In this document: in pieces, positions 1-6,275 of the stretch
How the letters are laid out: each line of letters starts with the position of its first letter
How positions within the stretch are numbered: the first letter of the stretch is position 1
Assembly (NCBI GenBank): GCA_028293725.1
Contig: JAQGOE010000068.1
Location: 1 to 9,338 of the forward strand
Direction: 5' to 3'
Source: Gammaproteobacteria bacterium
Lineage (GTDB): Bacteria > Pseudomonadota > Gammaproteobacteria > Steroidobacterales > Steroidobacteraceae
DNA length: 9,338 nt
Notes under the pieces: model-generated
Told to the model about the DNA's origin: nothing
The model's input: only the letters and a program-made list of their open reading frames with translations
Databases searched by the model: none
Translations under genes and position numbers: made by a program

Positions 1-483
1 GGGTTGCCAGATCCAGCGCTGGCCGGGATGCCAGACGCGGACATCCTCCTTCCAGGTGATCTTGACACTGCGGAGACGGCGGCGCTCGAGCCAGGCGCGG
101 GCGGGCTCGACGGCGGGACCGTGCCGGGAGTGCCAGGCGGCGAACAGGGTGACGCCCTGGGACCGGGCGAGCTCGGCCAGGTCCTGAATTTCGCCCACCG
201 TGACGCCCGGGGGCTTTTCCAACAGGACGTGTCTGCGGTGCTCGAGGGCGTAACGGGCGATCTCATAGCGCACTTGGGGCGGGGTGCACAATGCAACAGC
301 CGTCACAGCGGGGACGGCTTCCAACAATTCCGCGATGGAAGGGAAGCTTTGCACTCCATCCAGCTTGTCGTGCGGGCTGGCGACGCCGACGAGCTCGAAG
401 TCATCGTTGGCGGTGCAGGCTGGGACGTGTTGGTCTCGGGCGATCTTGCCGAGGCCGACAATGGCCAGCTTGATGCGGCTCAT
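1..483 (-). CDS. D-galactose 1-dehydrogenase, Gfo/Idh/MocA family (3' end outside window)
   Basis: This is the first 161 residues of an NAD(P)-dependent sugar dehydrogenase that oxidises D-galactose (possibly also L-arabinose) to the 1,4-lactone in the cytoplasm; the gene runs off the left edge. It starts with a Rossmann fold (MSRIKLAIVGLGKIARDQHV, residues 1-20). Lys90 lies in the family motif LLEKPPGV, and His118 in AWHSR is placed as in bacterial galactose/arabinose dehydrogenases. The stretch WKEDVRVWHPGQRWIW (144-159) is characteristic of this subgroup. The ATG overlaps the regulator's stop codon (ATGA, 483-480), so translation is probably coupled. Residues 36-37 are Ser-Pro; the NADP-using Azospirillum arabinose dehydrogenase, as I remember it, has Ser-Arg there, so NAD may be preferred here. 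Family and role are well supported by sequence and context; galactose versus arabinose specificity is inferred from the neighbouring dgo-type genes. Confidence 0.88.
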   Translation of the reverse strand, partial: MSRIKLAIVGLGKIARDQHVPACTANDDFELVGVASPHDKLDGVQSFPSIAELLEAVPAVTAVALCTPPQVRYEIARYALEHRRHVLLEKPPGVTVGEIQDLAELARSQGVTLFAAWHSRHGPAVEPARAWLERRRLRSVKITWKEDVRVWHPGQRWIWQP

Positions 484-1220
484 CGGCCGGAGTTTGCCGC
501 GGTCCGGCGTCCGGCCTGCAGCTCTGCGCGGCTGTTGATGAGGTCCATCACCTCCTGGATGATCTTGCGCATGGCCTCGCCGGCTGCGGCGGATCGGCCG
601 GCGATGATGGCGTCAGACACCTTCTTGTGGTCGGCTACATTGGCGTGCACGCCTTTATAGCGATTCGTGGTGCGGATGCTGATGCGCAGTGCAGTGGCGA
701 TGAATCCTGTCAGTTGGGCGTAGAACCTGTTGCGGCTGGCGCGCAGTACGGCGACGTGAAACGCGATATCCGAGTCGAGTGGGTCGTCTTCGCCGGCGTC
801 GGCGGCCTGCATGCGTGCAATGGCGTCCCGAAGAGCGGTCTTCTCGGCGGCTCCAGCCATGTGGGCTGCGAGACTCGCGGCGCCCGGCTCGACGGACAGG
901 CGGAATTCGGTGAATTCCATCAGCAGTGCCGGGGAGAACTTACGTTCGAGGAGCCAGCCGAGCACGTCCGGGTCGAGCAGGTTCCAGTTCGATTCGGGCT
1001 CGACGCGCGTTCCGATTCGCGGCCGCGAGGCCAGCAGGCCCTTGGCGGTCAGCATTTTGACCGCCTCGCGCACGATCGAGCGGCTTGCGTTGAACTGCGC
1101 GCACAGCTCCGCCTCGATGGGGATCGGGTTGTCAGCCGGATAGACCCCGGTGACGATGGCGACGCCGAGAGTATGGGCGATCTGGTGGGTGAAGTTCTGG
1201 CCTCGGACGGGGGTTGTCAT
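480..1220 (-). CDS. GntR-family transcriptional regulator, FCD (FadR) subfamily, DgoR-like
   Basis: This 246-residue DNA-binding protein is the likely local repressor of the galactose operon, with galactonate or a pathway intermediate as effector. Residues 9-75 form the GntR winged helix-turn-helix (IPIEAELCAQFNASRSIVREAV, then a wing ending in RPRIGTRV). The linker NWNLLDPDVLGWLLE (78-92) closely resembles the one I recall from E. coli DgoR. Residues about 100-225 form the FCD effector domain. Its metal-site residues Asp151, His155 and His198 are visible, but the fourth histidine common in FCD proteins is replaced by Ile220 (AMRKI). E. coli DgoR, as I remember it, also lacks this histidine. 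The gene follows the transporter after 103 nt and overlaps the dehydrogenase start by four bases. The leader has only a weak ribosome-binding site. Subfamily is certain; the effector is inferred. Confidence 0.9.
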   Translation of the reverse strand: MTTPVRGQNFTHQIAHTLGVAIVTGVYPADNPIPIEAELCAQFNASRSIVREAVKMLTAKGLLASRPRIGTRVEPESNWNLLDPDVLGWLLERKFSPALLMEFTEFRLSVEPGAASLAAHMAGAAEKTALRDAIARMQAADAGEDDPLDSDIAFHVAVLRASRNRFYAQLTGFIATALRISIRTTNRYKGVHANVADHKKVSDAIIAGRSAAAGEAMRKIIQEVMDLINSRAELQAGRRTAANSGR

Positions 1221-1248
1221 GCTCGATACTCTGATTCTGGCAGGCCCT

Positions 1249-1266
1249 GTGTGCCCACACGATATA
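1249..1266 (-). promoter_or_regulatory. Possible operator and -10 element upstream of the gntR-type gene
   Basis: Bases 1249-1260 hold a perfect inverted repeat, GTGTG and CACAC arms around two bases. It lies 28 nt upstream of the regulator's ATG. On the minus strand it directly follows a -10-like TATATC (1266-1261), but no -35 box is found at normal spacing. An operator overlapping a weak internal promoter for autoregulation is a guess. The same motif is not seen in the 6168-6212 divergent promoter region. Confidence 0.3.
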
Positions 1267-1323
1267 AGAAAACGTCGCCCGCGGGGCCGACCTGCAGGAT
1301 GTACTCCAACACCGGGGTTGTCC

Positions 1324-2886
1324 TCACCACCACTTCCAGTAGATCCCGATCAGGATGGCGGTGATCGCCAGTGCGGCCACGTTGAAGGCCGCGGTGGTCG
1401 AGTAGTCGATCTGTTTGATTTCCACTTTCAGGGCGCCTTCGCGCCGGGTCTGCAGCAGTGAGATGACGACCGCCAGGCCCAGGCAGGCCACGAACACCAG
1501 GCCCACGCGGTCCATGAAGGGTAGAGACGGCCAGGTCCATTTCAACAGCAGCGATAGGAGTGCGGAGGCGACCGCCGCGGTCAGTGCGCCTGCGGCTGTA
1601 CAGCGCTCCCAGAACATGCCCAGTAGAAAGATCACGCAGATGCCCGGAGTAAAGAAGCCCGTGAACTCCTGGATGTACTGGAACGCCTGGTCGAAGCGGC
1701 CCAGCAGCGGCCGTGCAGTCACGATCGCGATGAGGAGCGCCACCGCGGCCGTGCAGCGCCCGACCAGGACGAGGTGTCGCTGCGATGCCTGGGGGCGCAG
1801 CGGGCGGTAGATATCCATCGTAAAGATGGTTGCGATGGAGTTGATCTTGGAGCCCATGGAGGCGACGATCGCCGCGATCAGGGCGGCGAACACCAAACCC
1901 AACAGTCCGGTGGGTAACAGGGCCATGAGGTGCGGATACGCCTCGTCCGGGCGCGTGAGGTTCGGCGCGAGAGCCACGGCCGCGATGCCCGGCAGCACGA
2001 TGATGACTGGCATGAGGAGTTTGAGGAAGGCGGCGAGCAGGATGCCCTGCTGGGCGGCGCGAATGTTCTTGGCGGCGAGTGCCCGTTGAATGATGTATTG
2101 GTTGAAGCCCCAGTACGAGATGTTCATGACCCACAGGCCGCCGACGAGCACCGACAGGCCCGGCAGGTCCTTGTAGTTGGGATTGTCGGGCGAGAGGATC
2201 ATGGTGAACCGCTCGGGGAAGCGCGTGGTCAGTGTCTGGAATCCCGCCACCATGCCCGCCCCGGCACCGATCTTCTCGAGCGCGATGCCGCTGATGATGA
2301 GTCCCCCCAGCACCAGCAGTGAGACCTGGACGATGTCGGTGAGTGCGACGGCTTTGAGTCCGCCGTAGAGTGCGTAGGCGCCGGCGAACAGGCCCAGGCC
2401 GACGAGTGCGATCTGCAGGTCTACTCCCGCGACGGTGTGCACCGCCGTGGCTCCCAGCCAGAGGATGGCGGTGAGGTTGACGAACACGTAGACGCCTAGC
2501 CAGAAAATGGCCATGACGGTGCGCACGGTGGGACCGAAGCGACGCTCGAGGAACTCCGGCATGGTGTAGATGCCGTTCTTGAGGAAGATGGGCAGGAAAT
2601 ACTTGCCGACAATGACGAGGGTGAGGGCCGCCATCCACTCGTAGGAGGCGATGCCGAGGCCGATCACGTAGCCGGATCCAGACATGCCGATGATCTGCTC
2701 AGCGGAAATGTTGGCCGCAATCAGGGAGGTGCCGATGGCCCACCAGGGCAGGGCGCGGCTGGCGAGAAAATAGTCCTGCGCATTCTTCTGGTGCGAGCCT
2801 TTTTCGCGCGAGACCCATTGCGCCAGCACGAAGATGCAGACGGCGTAGCCGCATACGATGGCGGTATCGAGGGTGGTCAGAGTCAT
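1324..2886 (-). CDS. Sodium/galactose symporter, SSS family (vSGLT-like)
   Basis: This 520-residue inner-membrane protein has about 14 hydrophobic segments and matches, from memory, the Vibrio sodium/galactose transporter vSGLT over its whole length. The vSGLT sugar contacts map as follows: Gln69 to Gln64, Glu88 to Glu83, Asn260 to Asn255, Lys294 to Lys289, Gln428 to Gln406, and the gate Tyr263 to Tyr258. All are identical, which supports galactose or glucose as substrate. Two nearby positions differ: Ser91 is Ala86 and Tyr262 is Ser257. In the sodium site Ser364 is Ala342, while Ser365 is kept as Ser343. The ATG overlaps the aldolase stop by four bases (ATGA, 2886-2883), so the gene sits inside the catabolic operon and is probably translationally coupled. 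It is the uptake step for galactose released outside the cytoplasm. Family is certain, substrate very likely. Confidence 0.93.
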   Translation of the reverse strand: MTLTTLDTAIVCGYAVCIFVLAQWVSREKGSHQKNAQDYFLASRALPWWAIGTSLIAANISAEQIIGMSGSGYVIGLGIASYEWMAALTLVIVGKYFLPIFLKNGIYTMPEFLERRFGPTVRTVMAIFWLGVYVFVNLTAILWLGATAVHTVAGVDLQIALVGLGLFAGAYALYGGLKAVALTDIVQVSLLVLGGLIISGIALEKIGAGAGMVAGFQTLTTRFPERFTMILSPDNPNYKDLPGLSVLVGGLWVMNISYWGFNQYIIQRALAAKNIRAAQQGILLAAFLKLLMPVIIVLPGIAAVALAPNLTRPDEAYPHLMALLPTGLLGLVFAALIAAIVASMGSKINSIATIFTMDIYRPLRPQASQRHLVLVGRCTAAVALLIAIVTARPLLGRFDQAFQYIQEFTGFFTPGICVIFLLGMFWERCTAAGALTAAVASALLSLLLKWTWPSLPFMDRVGLVFVACLGLAVVISLLQTRREGALKVEIKQIDYSTTAAFNVAALAITAILIGIYWKWW

Positions 2887-3509
2887 GGGCGCGCCTCGCT
2901 CACCGCTCGTACCAGGTCAGCGGCCCGTTGTGCGATTTCCTCCAGCTCATATTCGGGCCGGAACAGTTCCGATCCCAGGCCAAACCCTGATGCGCCGGCG
3001 GTCAACCAGGCGGCGATGTCGGCAACGCCGACTCCTCCGACGGGGAAGACGCGTACGGATGTTGGGAGTACGGCACGAAGCGCCTGCAGATGCCGCGGAC
3101 CGTAAGTGCAGGCGGGGAATAACTTGAGGTCCTGTGCACCGGCCTGGATCGCCTGGAACGCTTCCGTTGCGGTTGCGAAGCCTGGCATGACTCGCATCCC
3201 GAGTTGGACCGCGCTGCGGATCACTTCCGGATCGCAGTTCGGCGCCACGACCAAGCGCCCTCCGGCGGCTTGCGTCCGTTGGACGTCAGCGACAGTCAAC
3301 ACGGTGCCGGCTCCGACAATCCAATCGGGTCGGTTGCAGGCTGCCAGGGCGGCGATGCTGGCGAAGGGGTCGGGAGAGTTGAGCGGGACTTCGATCATGC
3401 GAAATCCGGCTGCGTACAGGACGTCGCCGATCCCAACGACCCGCTCGGGGACCACCCCGCGGAGGATCGCAACCAACGCCGCGCCATTCGCGGATGAGCC
3501 CGATGCCAT
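2883..3509 (-). CDS. dgoA: 2-dehydro-3-deoxy-6-phosphogalactonate (KDPGal) aldolase
   Basis: This class I aldolase of 208 residues splits KDPGal into pyruvate and glyceraldehyde 3-phosphate, the last step of the pathway. Visible features are Arg17 in AILRG, Glu40 in MIEVPLNSP, GAGTVL (66-71), MPGFATATEAF (108-118), the Schiff-base Lys129 in AQDLKLFPA, and the phosphate-binding ends VGGV (157-160) and GLGSELFR. Val157 is where KDPG (gluco) aldolases carry threonine and KDPGal enzymes valine, which points to galacto stereochemistry. The sequence is close to E. coli DgoA, about 205 residues. The ATG at 3509 is preferred. A longer reading from 3578 would add a basic, unconserved 23 residues and overlap the kinase, whereas 3509 leaves a 13-nt gap and has AGGA and GGGGG just upstream. 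The stop overlaps the transporter start. Confidence 0.94.
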   Translation of the reverse strand: MASGSSANGAALVAILRGVVPERVVGIGDVLYAAGFRMIEVPLNSPDPFASIAALAACNRPDWIVGAGTVLTVADVQRTQAAGGRLVVAPNCDPEVIRSAVQLGMRVMPGFATATEAFQAIQAGAQDLKLFPACTYGPRHLQALRAVLPTSVRVFPVGGVGVADIAAWLTAGASGFGLGSELFRPEYELEEIAQRAADLVRAVSEARP

Positions 3510-3522
3510 CTGTCCTAACCCC

Positions 3523-4434
3523 CTACGACAGTCGACGATAGATCTGTGTGAGTCCCGCGAGCGACGCCGTGGCCCCATCGATCTGAGTTGTGTGAAGGTC
3601 CAGGGTGGCGCATGCGCTCGCGTAACGTTGTGTCAATTGGGGCGCGCCAATCAGGACGACCGTGCTCGGTACGAAAGTGTTCGAGAGTGAGCGCAGTGCC
3701 CCGTGCACGTCGCTTGCAATCAACAGGCCGGACAGATAGGCGGCGGCCGCTGTGGCCGGCAGGTCGCCGCTGAGGGGCCGGCTGCGGCACTCGAACAAGC
3801 GATGTAGGATTGCTACGTCGGGCTGCGCGGCAACGCTGGCCAATCCCTTGTTGAACGCTTCCGCGTCGAGCGCGGCATCACCGCCTTGCGGTGGCCGGAC
3901 GAGGACGCTGTGGTCGCGGAGTACGGCAAACAATTCGCCGGTGGGGGCCGTAAAGAAGTCGCGGACCTGGCCTTCCTCCACCACGACCCACTTGGTGTGG
4001 GTGCCGGGAAGGCAGACGAGTTGGCGCGGCTCGAGGCGGCTGAGGGCGCCCAGGAGTTGGGTCTCCTCGCCGCGGAGCAGGTCCGGGGCGCCGAATCGAT
4101 TCTGACAGGACAGGCCGGGAACGATGTGAATGCGGCCGTCGTCGATCGAAGTACAGGCCGCGGCGATGTGTTCCGGTCGCGCGGGGCAGGGGACATAGGG
4201 GACCTGAACCCAGCCGAGGCTGGAACCCACCATGCCACACAGAACCGTCGGCAGCGGTCCATGCGGTACCTCCCAGGAAGCCGTCTGGGCAGCCAACACG
4301 GTGGCGAACCGGCCGGCGGACTCGACTGCACCGGGCCCGCTGCGGTGCTCGAGAGCAGTGCCGTCAGCGTCGCACAAGAAGAGCCGCAGGTGGGTCGTTC
4401 CCCAGTCTCCGGCGATGAACTGTGCCGCGCCCAT
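3523..4434 (-). CDS. dgoK: 2-dehydro-3-deoxygalactonokinase
   Basis: This 303-residue cytoplasmic kinase phosphorylates 2-dehydro-3-deoxy-D-galactonate at C6 using ATP. The N-terminal ATPase-fold phosphate loop is IAGDWGTTHLR (7-17). Further DgoK family motifs are CGMVGSSLGW, PGLSC, the PDLLRGEETQLLGAL block and the LPGTHTKWV block, then GELFAVLRDHSVL. These occur in the usual order, and the length is usual for DgoK. Its ATG shares one base with the dehydratase stop (TGATG at 4436-4432), a typical re-initiation junction. The aldolase follows after 13 nt, matching the substrate order of the pathway. No odd residue or break was seen. Confidence 0.94.
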   Translation of the reverse strand: MGAAQFIAGDWGTTHLRLFLCDADGTALEHRSGPGAVESAGRFATVLAAQTASWEVPHGPLPTVLCGMVGSSLGWVQVPYVPCPARPEHIAAACTSIDDGRIHIVPGLSCQNRFGAPDLLRGEETQLLGALSRLEPRQLVCLPGTHTKWVVVEEGQVRDFFTAPTGELFAVLRDHSVLVRPPQGGDAALDAEAFNKGLASVAAQPDVAILHRLFECRSRPLSGDLPATAAAAYLSGLLIASDVHGALRSLSNTFVPSTVVLIGAPQLTQRYASACATLDLHTTQIDGATASLAGLTQIYRRLS

Positions 4435-6167
4435 CAGTGCGATTCCCGTTCCACCGTGCTGCCGCTGGATCCCACCAGGAAATCCAGGTCACAGCCACGG
4501 TCGGCTTGAGTGACGTGCTCAATATACAGCCGGTAGTAGCCACGGGCGTATTTCTGTGGCGGCCGATTGCGTTGCCAGTCCGCGCTGCGCCGGGCAAGTT
4601 CCTCGGGTGAGACATGCAGGTCGAGGCGGCGAGCCGGCCCGTCCAGGGAGATCTCATCACCGTCGCGCACCAGGGCGAGCGGGCCGCCGGCTGCCGATTC
4701 AGGCGCGACATGCAACACGACGGTTCCGAAGGCGGTCCCGCTCATGCGCGCGTCCGAGATGCGGACCATGTCCTTGACCCCTTTTTCCAGCAGCTTCCGC
4801 GGCAAGGGCATGTTGCCGACTTCGGGCATGCCTGGGTAGCCGCGCGGGCCGCAGCCCTTCAACACCAACACCGAGTTCTCATCGACGTCGAGCTCGGGGT
4901 CGTCAATACGTTGGCGGAGGTCTTCGATGGATTCGAACACCACGGCGCGGCCGCGATGGGAGAAGAGGCGTGGGCTGGCTGCGCTGGGCTTGATCACGGC
5001 GCCGTTCGGGCAGAGGTTGCCGTGCAAGACCCAGATTCCGGAATTCGGGTTGGCCGGCTCCGCGAGGGTCCGGATGACCTCACGATTGTGACACTCGGCG
5101 GCGGCGAAGCCGGCACCGAGGGTTTGGCCCCAGGCTGTGGGGGCCTCCGTATGCAGCAGGGGGGCCAGTTCCTTCAGCACGGCCGGCAGTCCGCCGGCGT
5201 AGTGAAGATCTTCCATCAGGTACCGGCCTGAAGGTTGCAAATCGACCAACAGGGGGACATCGGCGGTCAGGCGGTCGAAGTCCGCCAGTTCCAGGGGGAT
5301 TCCGAGTCGGCCCGCGATGGCCAGCAGGTGTAGGACTGCGTTGGTCGAGCCGCCGATCGCGGCGAGAGTGCGGATCGCGTTTTCGAAGGCGTCGCGTGTC
5401 AGGATGCGCGACAGTCGCAGGTCCGAGCGGGCCATCTCGACAATCAAACGACCGCTCTCGTGGGCGATTCGACGGCGCGTCGCGTCCACCGCCGGGGCCG
5501 TCGCGTTGTAGGGCAGGGCAATGCCCATCGCCTCCATCAGGCAGGCCGTTGTGGAGGCCGTGCCCATGGTCATGCAGGTGCCGGGGGTGCGTGACATCCC
5601 TGACTCGGCCTTCAGAAATTCATTCAGTGACATGGTTCCGGCCCGGACCGCTTCACTGAACTTCCAGACGTCGGTGCCGGAGCCGATGTCGCGTCCGCGG
5701 AACTTGCCGTTGAGCATGGGGCCGCTGGAGATGACCAGCGTTGGCAGGTCGACGCTGGCAGCGCCCATCAGTTGGCCTGGGGTAGTCTTGTCGCAGCCTC
5801 CCAGCAGGACGACGGCATCCACCGGGTTGGCACGAATGGATTCCTCCACTTCCATCGCCAACAGGTTGCGAAACAACATCGCGGTCGGGCGCATCTGGGT
5901 TTCGCCGAGGGACATGGCCGGGAACTCCACCGGCAAGGCACCCGCTTCCCAGACGCCGCGCTTGACGTACTCCGCCAGGTCACGCAGTCCGGCGTTGCAC
6001 GGTGTCAGTTCGGACCAGGTGTTGCAGATGCCGATGACCGGGCGCCCGTCGAATACATCCGCCGGGAGGCCCTGGCTCTTCATCCAACTGCGATGGATGA
6101 AGCCGTCCTTGTTGCGCGGGCCGTAGCTCCTGCTGCTACGCAGGGGTTTCTTCTTCTCCGTCGTCAA
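4434..6167 (-). CDS. IlvD/Edd-family sugar-acid dehydratase (predicted D-galactonate / L-arabonate dehydratase)
   Basis: This 577-residue iron-sulphur enzyme probably removes water from D-galactonate to give 2-dehydro-3-deoxygalactonate. Three cysteines in the expected [2Fe-2S] positions are visible: Cys57 (SELTPCN), Cys125 (LLGGCDKTTPG, with Lys127 the likely carbamylated residue) and Cys198 (TPGTCMTMGTA). Ser476 in ARMSGTAFG is the likely catalytic base. The C-terminal run from ARGYYRLYIEHVTQAD to CDLDFLVG is typical of the L-arabonate/D-xylonate/galactonate branch rather than the branched-chain amino-acid enzyme. E. coli uses the unrelated enolase-family DgoD for this step, so this is a different solution. 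The start is TTG (6167-6165); no in-frame ATG precedes it, and AAGGG lies 10 nt upstream. It is the first gene of the operon. Family is certain; galactonate as main substrate is inferred from the kinase and aldolase. Confidence 0.88.
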   Translation of the reverse strand: MTTEKKKPLRSSRSYGPRNKDGFIHRSWMKSQGLPADVFDGRPVIGICNTWSELTPCNAGLRDLAEYVKRGVWEAGALPVEFPAMSLGETQMRPTAMLFRNLLAMEVEESIRANPVDAVVLLGGCDKTTPGQLMGAASVDLPTLVISSGPMLNGKFRGRDIGSGTDVWKFSEAVRAGTMSLNEFLKAESGMSRTPGTCMTMGTASTTACLMEAMGIALPYNATAPAVDATRRRIAHESGRLIVEMARSDLRLSRILTRDAFENAIRTLAAIGGSTNAVLHLLAIAGRLGIPLELADFDRLTADVPLLVDLQPSGRYLMEDLHYAGGLPAVLKELAPLLHTEAPTAWGQTLGAGFAAAECHNREVIRTLAEPANPNSGIWVLHGNLCPNGAVIKPSAASPRLFSHRGRAVVFESIEDLRQRIDDPELDVDENSVLVLKGCGPRGYPGMPEVGNMPLPRKLLEKGVKDMVRISDARMSGTAFGTVVLHVAPESAAGGPLALVRDGDEISLDGPARRLDLHVSPEELARRSADWQRNRPPQKYARGYYRLYIEHVTQADRGCDLDFLVGSSGSTVERESH

Positions 6168-6180
6168 TCGCGCTGGGCCC

Positions 6181-6210
6181 TTGTGACATCGACGGTCTAT
6201 ATTATATTAT
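6181..6210 (+). promoter_or_regulatory. Predicted promoter of the hydrolase unit
   Basis: A -35-like TTGTGA (6181-6186) is followed after 18 nt by TATTAT (6205-6210), which is five of six bases of the -10 consensus. Transcription would start near 6217, about 60 nt upstream of the preferred ATG. It shares the AT island with the minus-strand promoter, so the two units may compete or be regulated together. Confidence 0.45.
6182..6188. promoter_or_regulatory. Candidate short operator TGTGACA
   Basis: TGT and ACA arms face each other around one G. Site and position would suit a repressor: just downstream of the predicted minus-strand start and overlapping the plus-strand -35 box. GntR-family operators often have GT...AC cores of this kind. 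The motif is short and could occur by chance. Confidence 0.25.
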
Positions 6211-6233
6211 AAATGGGATTAAATGCATCAAAA
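6201..6233 (-). promoter_or_regulatory. Predicted promoter of the galactose operon
   Basis: Two perfect TATAAT boxes overlap by one base on the minus strand (6211-6206 and 6206-6201). A TTTTGA box at 6233-6228 is 16 nt from the first, and TTGATG at 6231-6226 is 19 nt from the second. Transcription would begin near 6199, giving a leader of about 32 nt before the TTG start of the dehydratase. The AT-rich run stands out from the surrounding GC-rich sequence. Confidence 0.6.
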
Positions 6234-6275
6234 ATCGCAGGGGGACGCGGGTGGCCGTGCGGGTACATCCGCGGG

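Noticed and set aside
4..660. Open frame of 218 codons on the plus strand
   Set aside because: It is antisense to the dehydrogenase and the regulator, both of which have clear family motifs.
1272..1290. CCCGCGGG palindrome with TTTTCTT after it, as a terminator behind the transporter
   Set aside because: The stem is short and has almost no loop, and the T run is separated and interrupted.
627..1364. Open frame of 245 codons on the plus strand
   Set aside because: It is antisense to the GntR gene and has no recognisable domain.
1217..2638. Open frame of 473 codons on the minus strand, offset from the transporter
   Set aside because: It lies within the symporter region in another frame, is rich in Arg, His, Pro and Gly, and shows no domain; it is a by-product of high GC.
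3510..3578. Upstream extension of the aldolase
   Set aside because: The added residues are basic and unlike the family, and they overlap the kinase; the start at 3509 gives the usual family length.
1..6167. Reading the operon as an L-arabinose rather than a galactose pathway
   Set aside because: The five-carbon route needs no DgoK or DgoA; their presence, and the valine at the stereo-determining aldolase position, fit galactose, although side activity on arabinose is possible.
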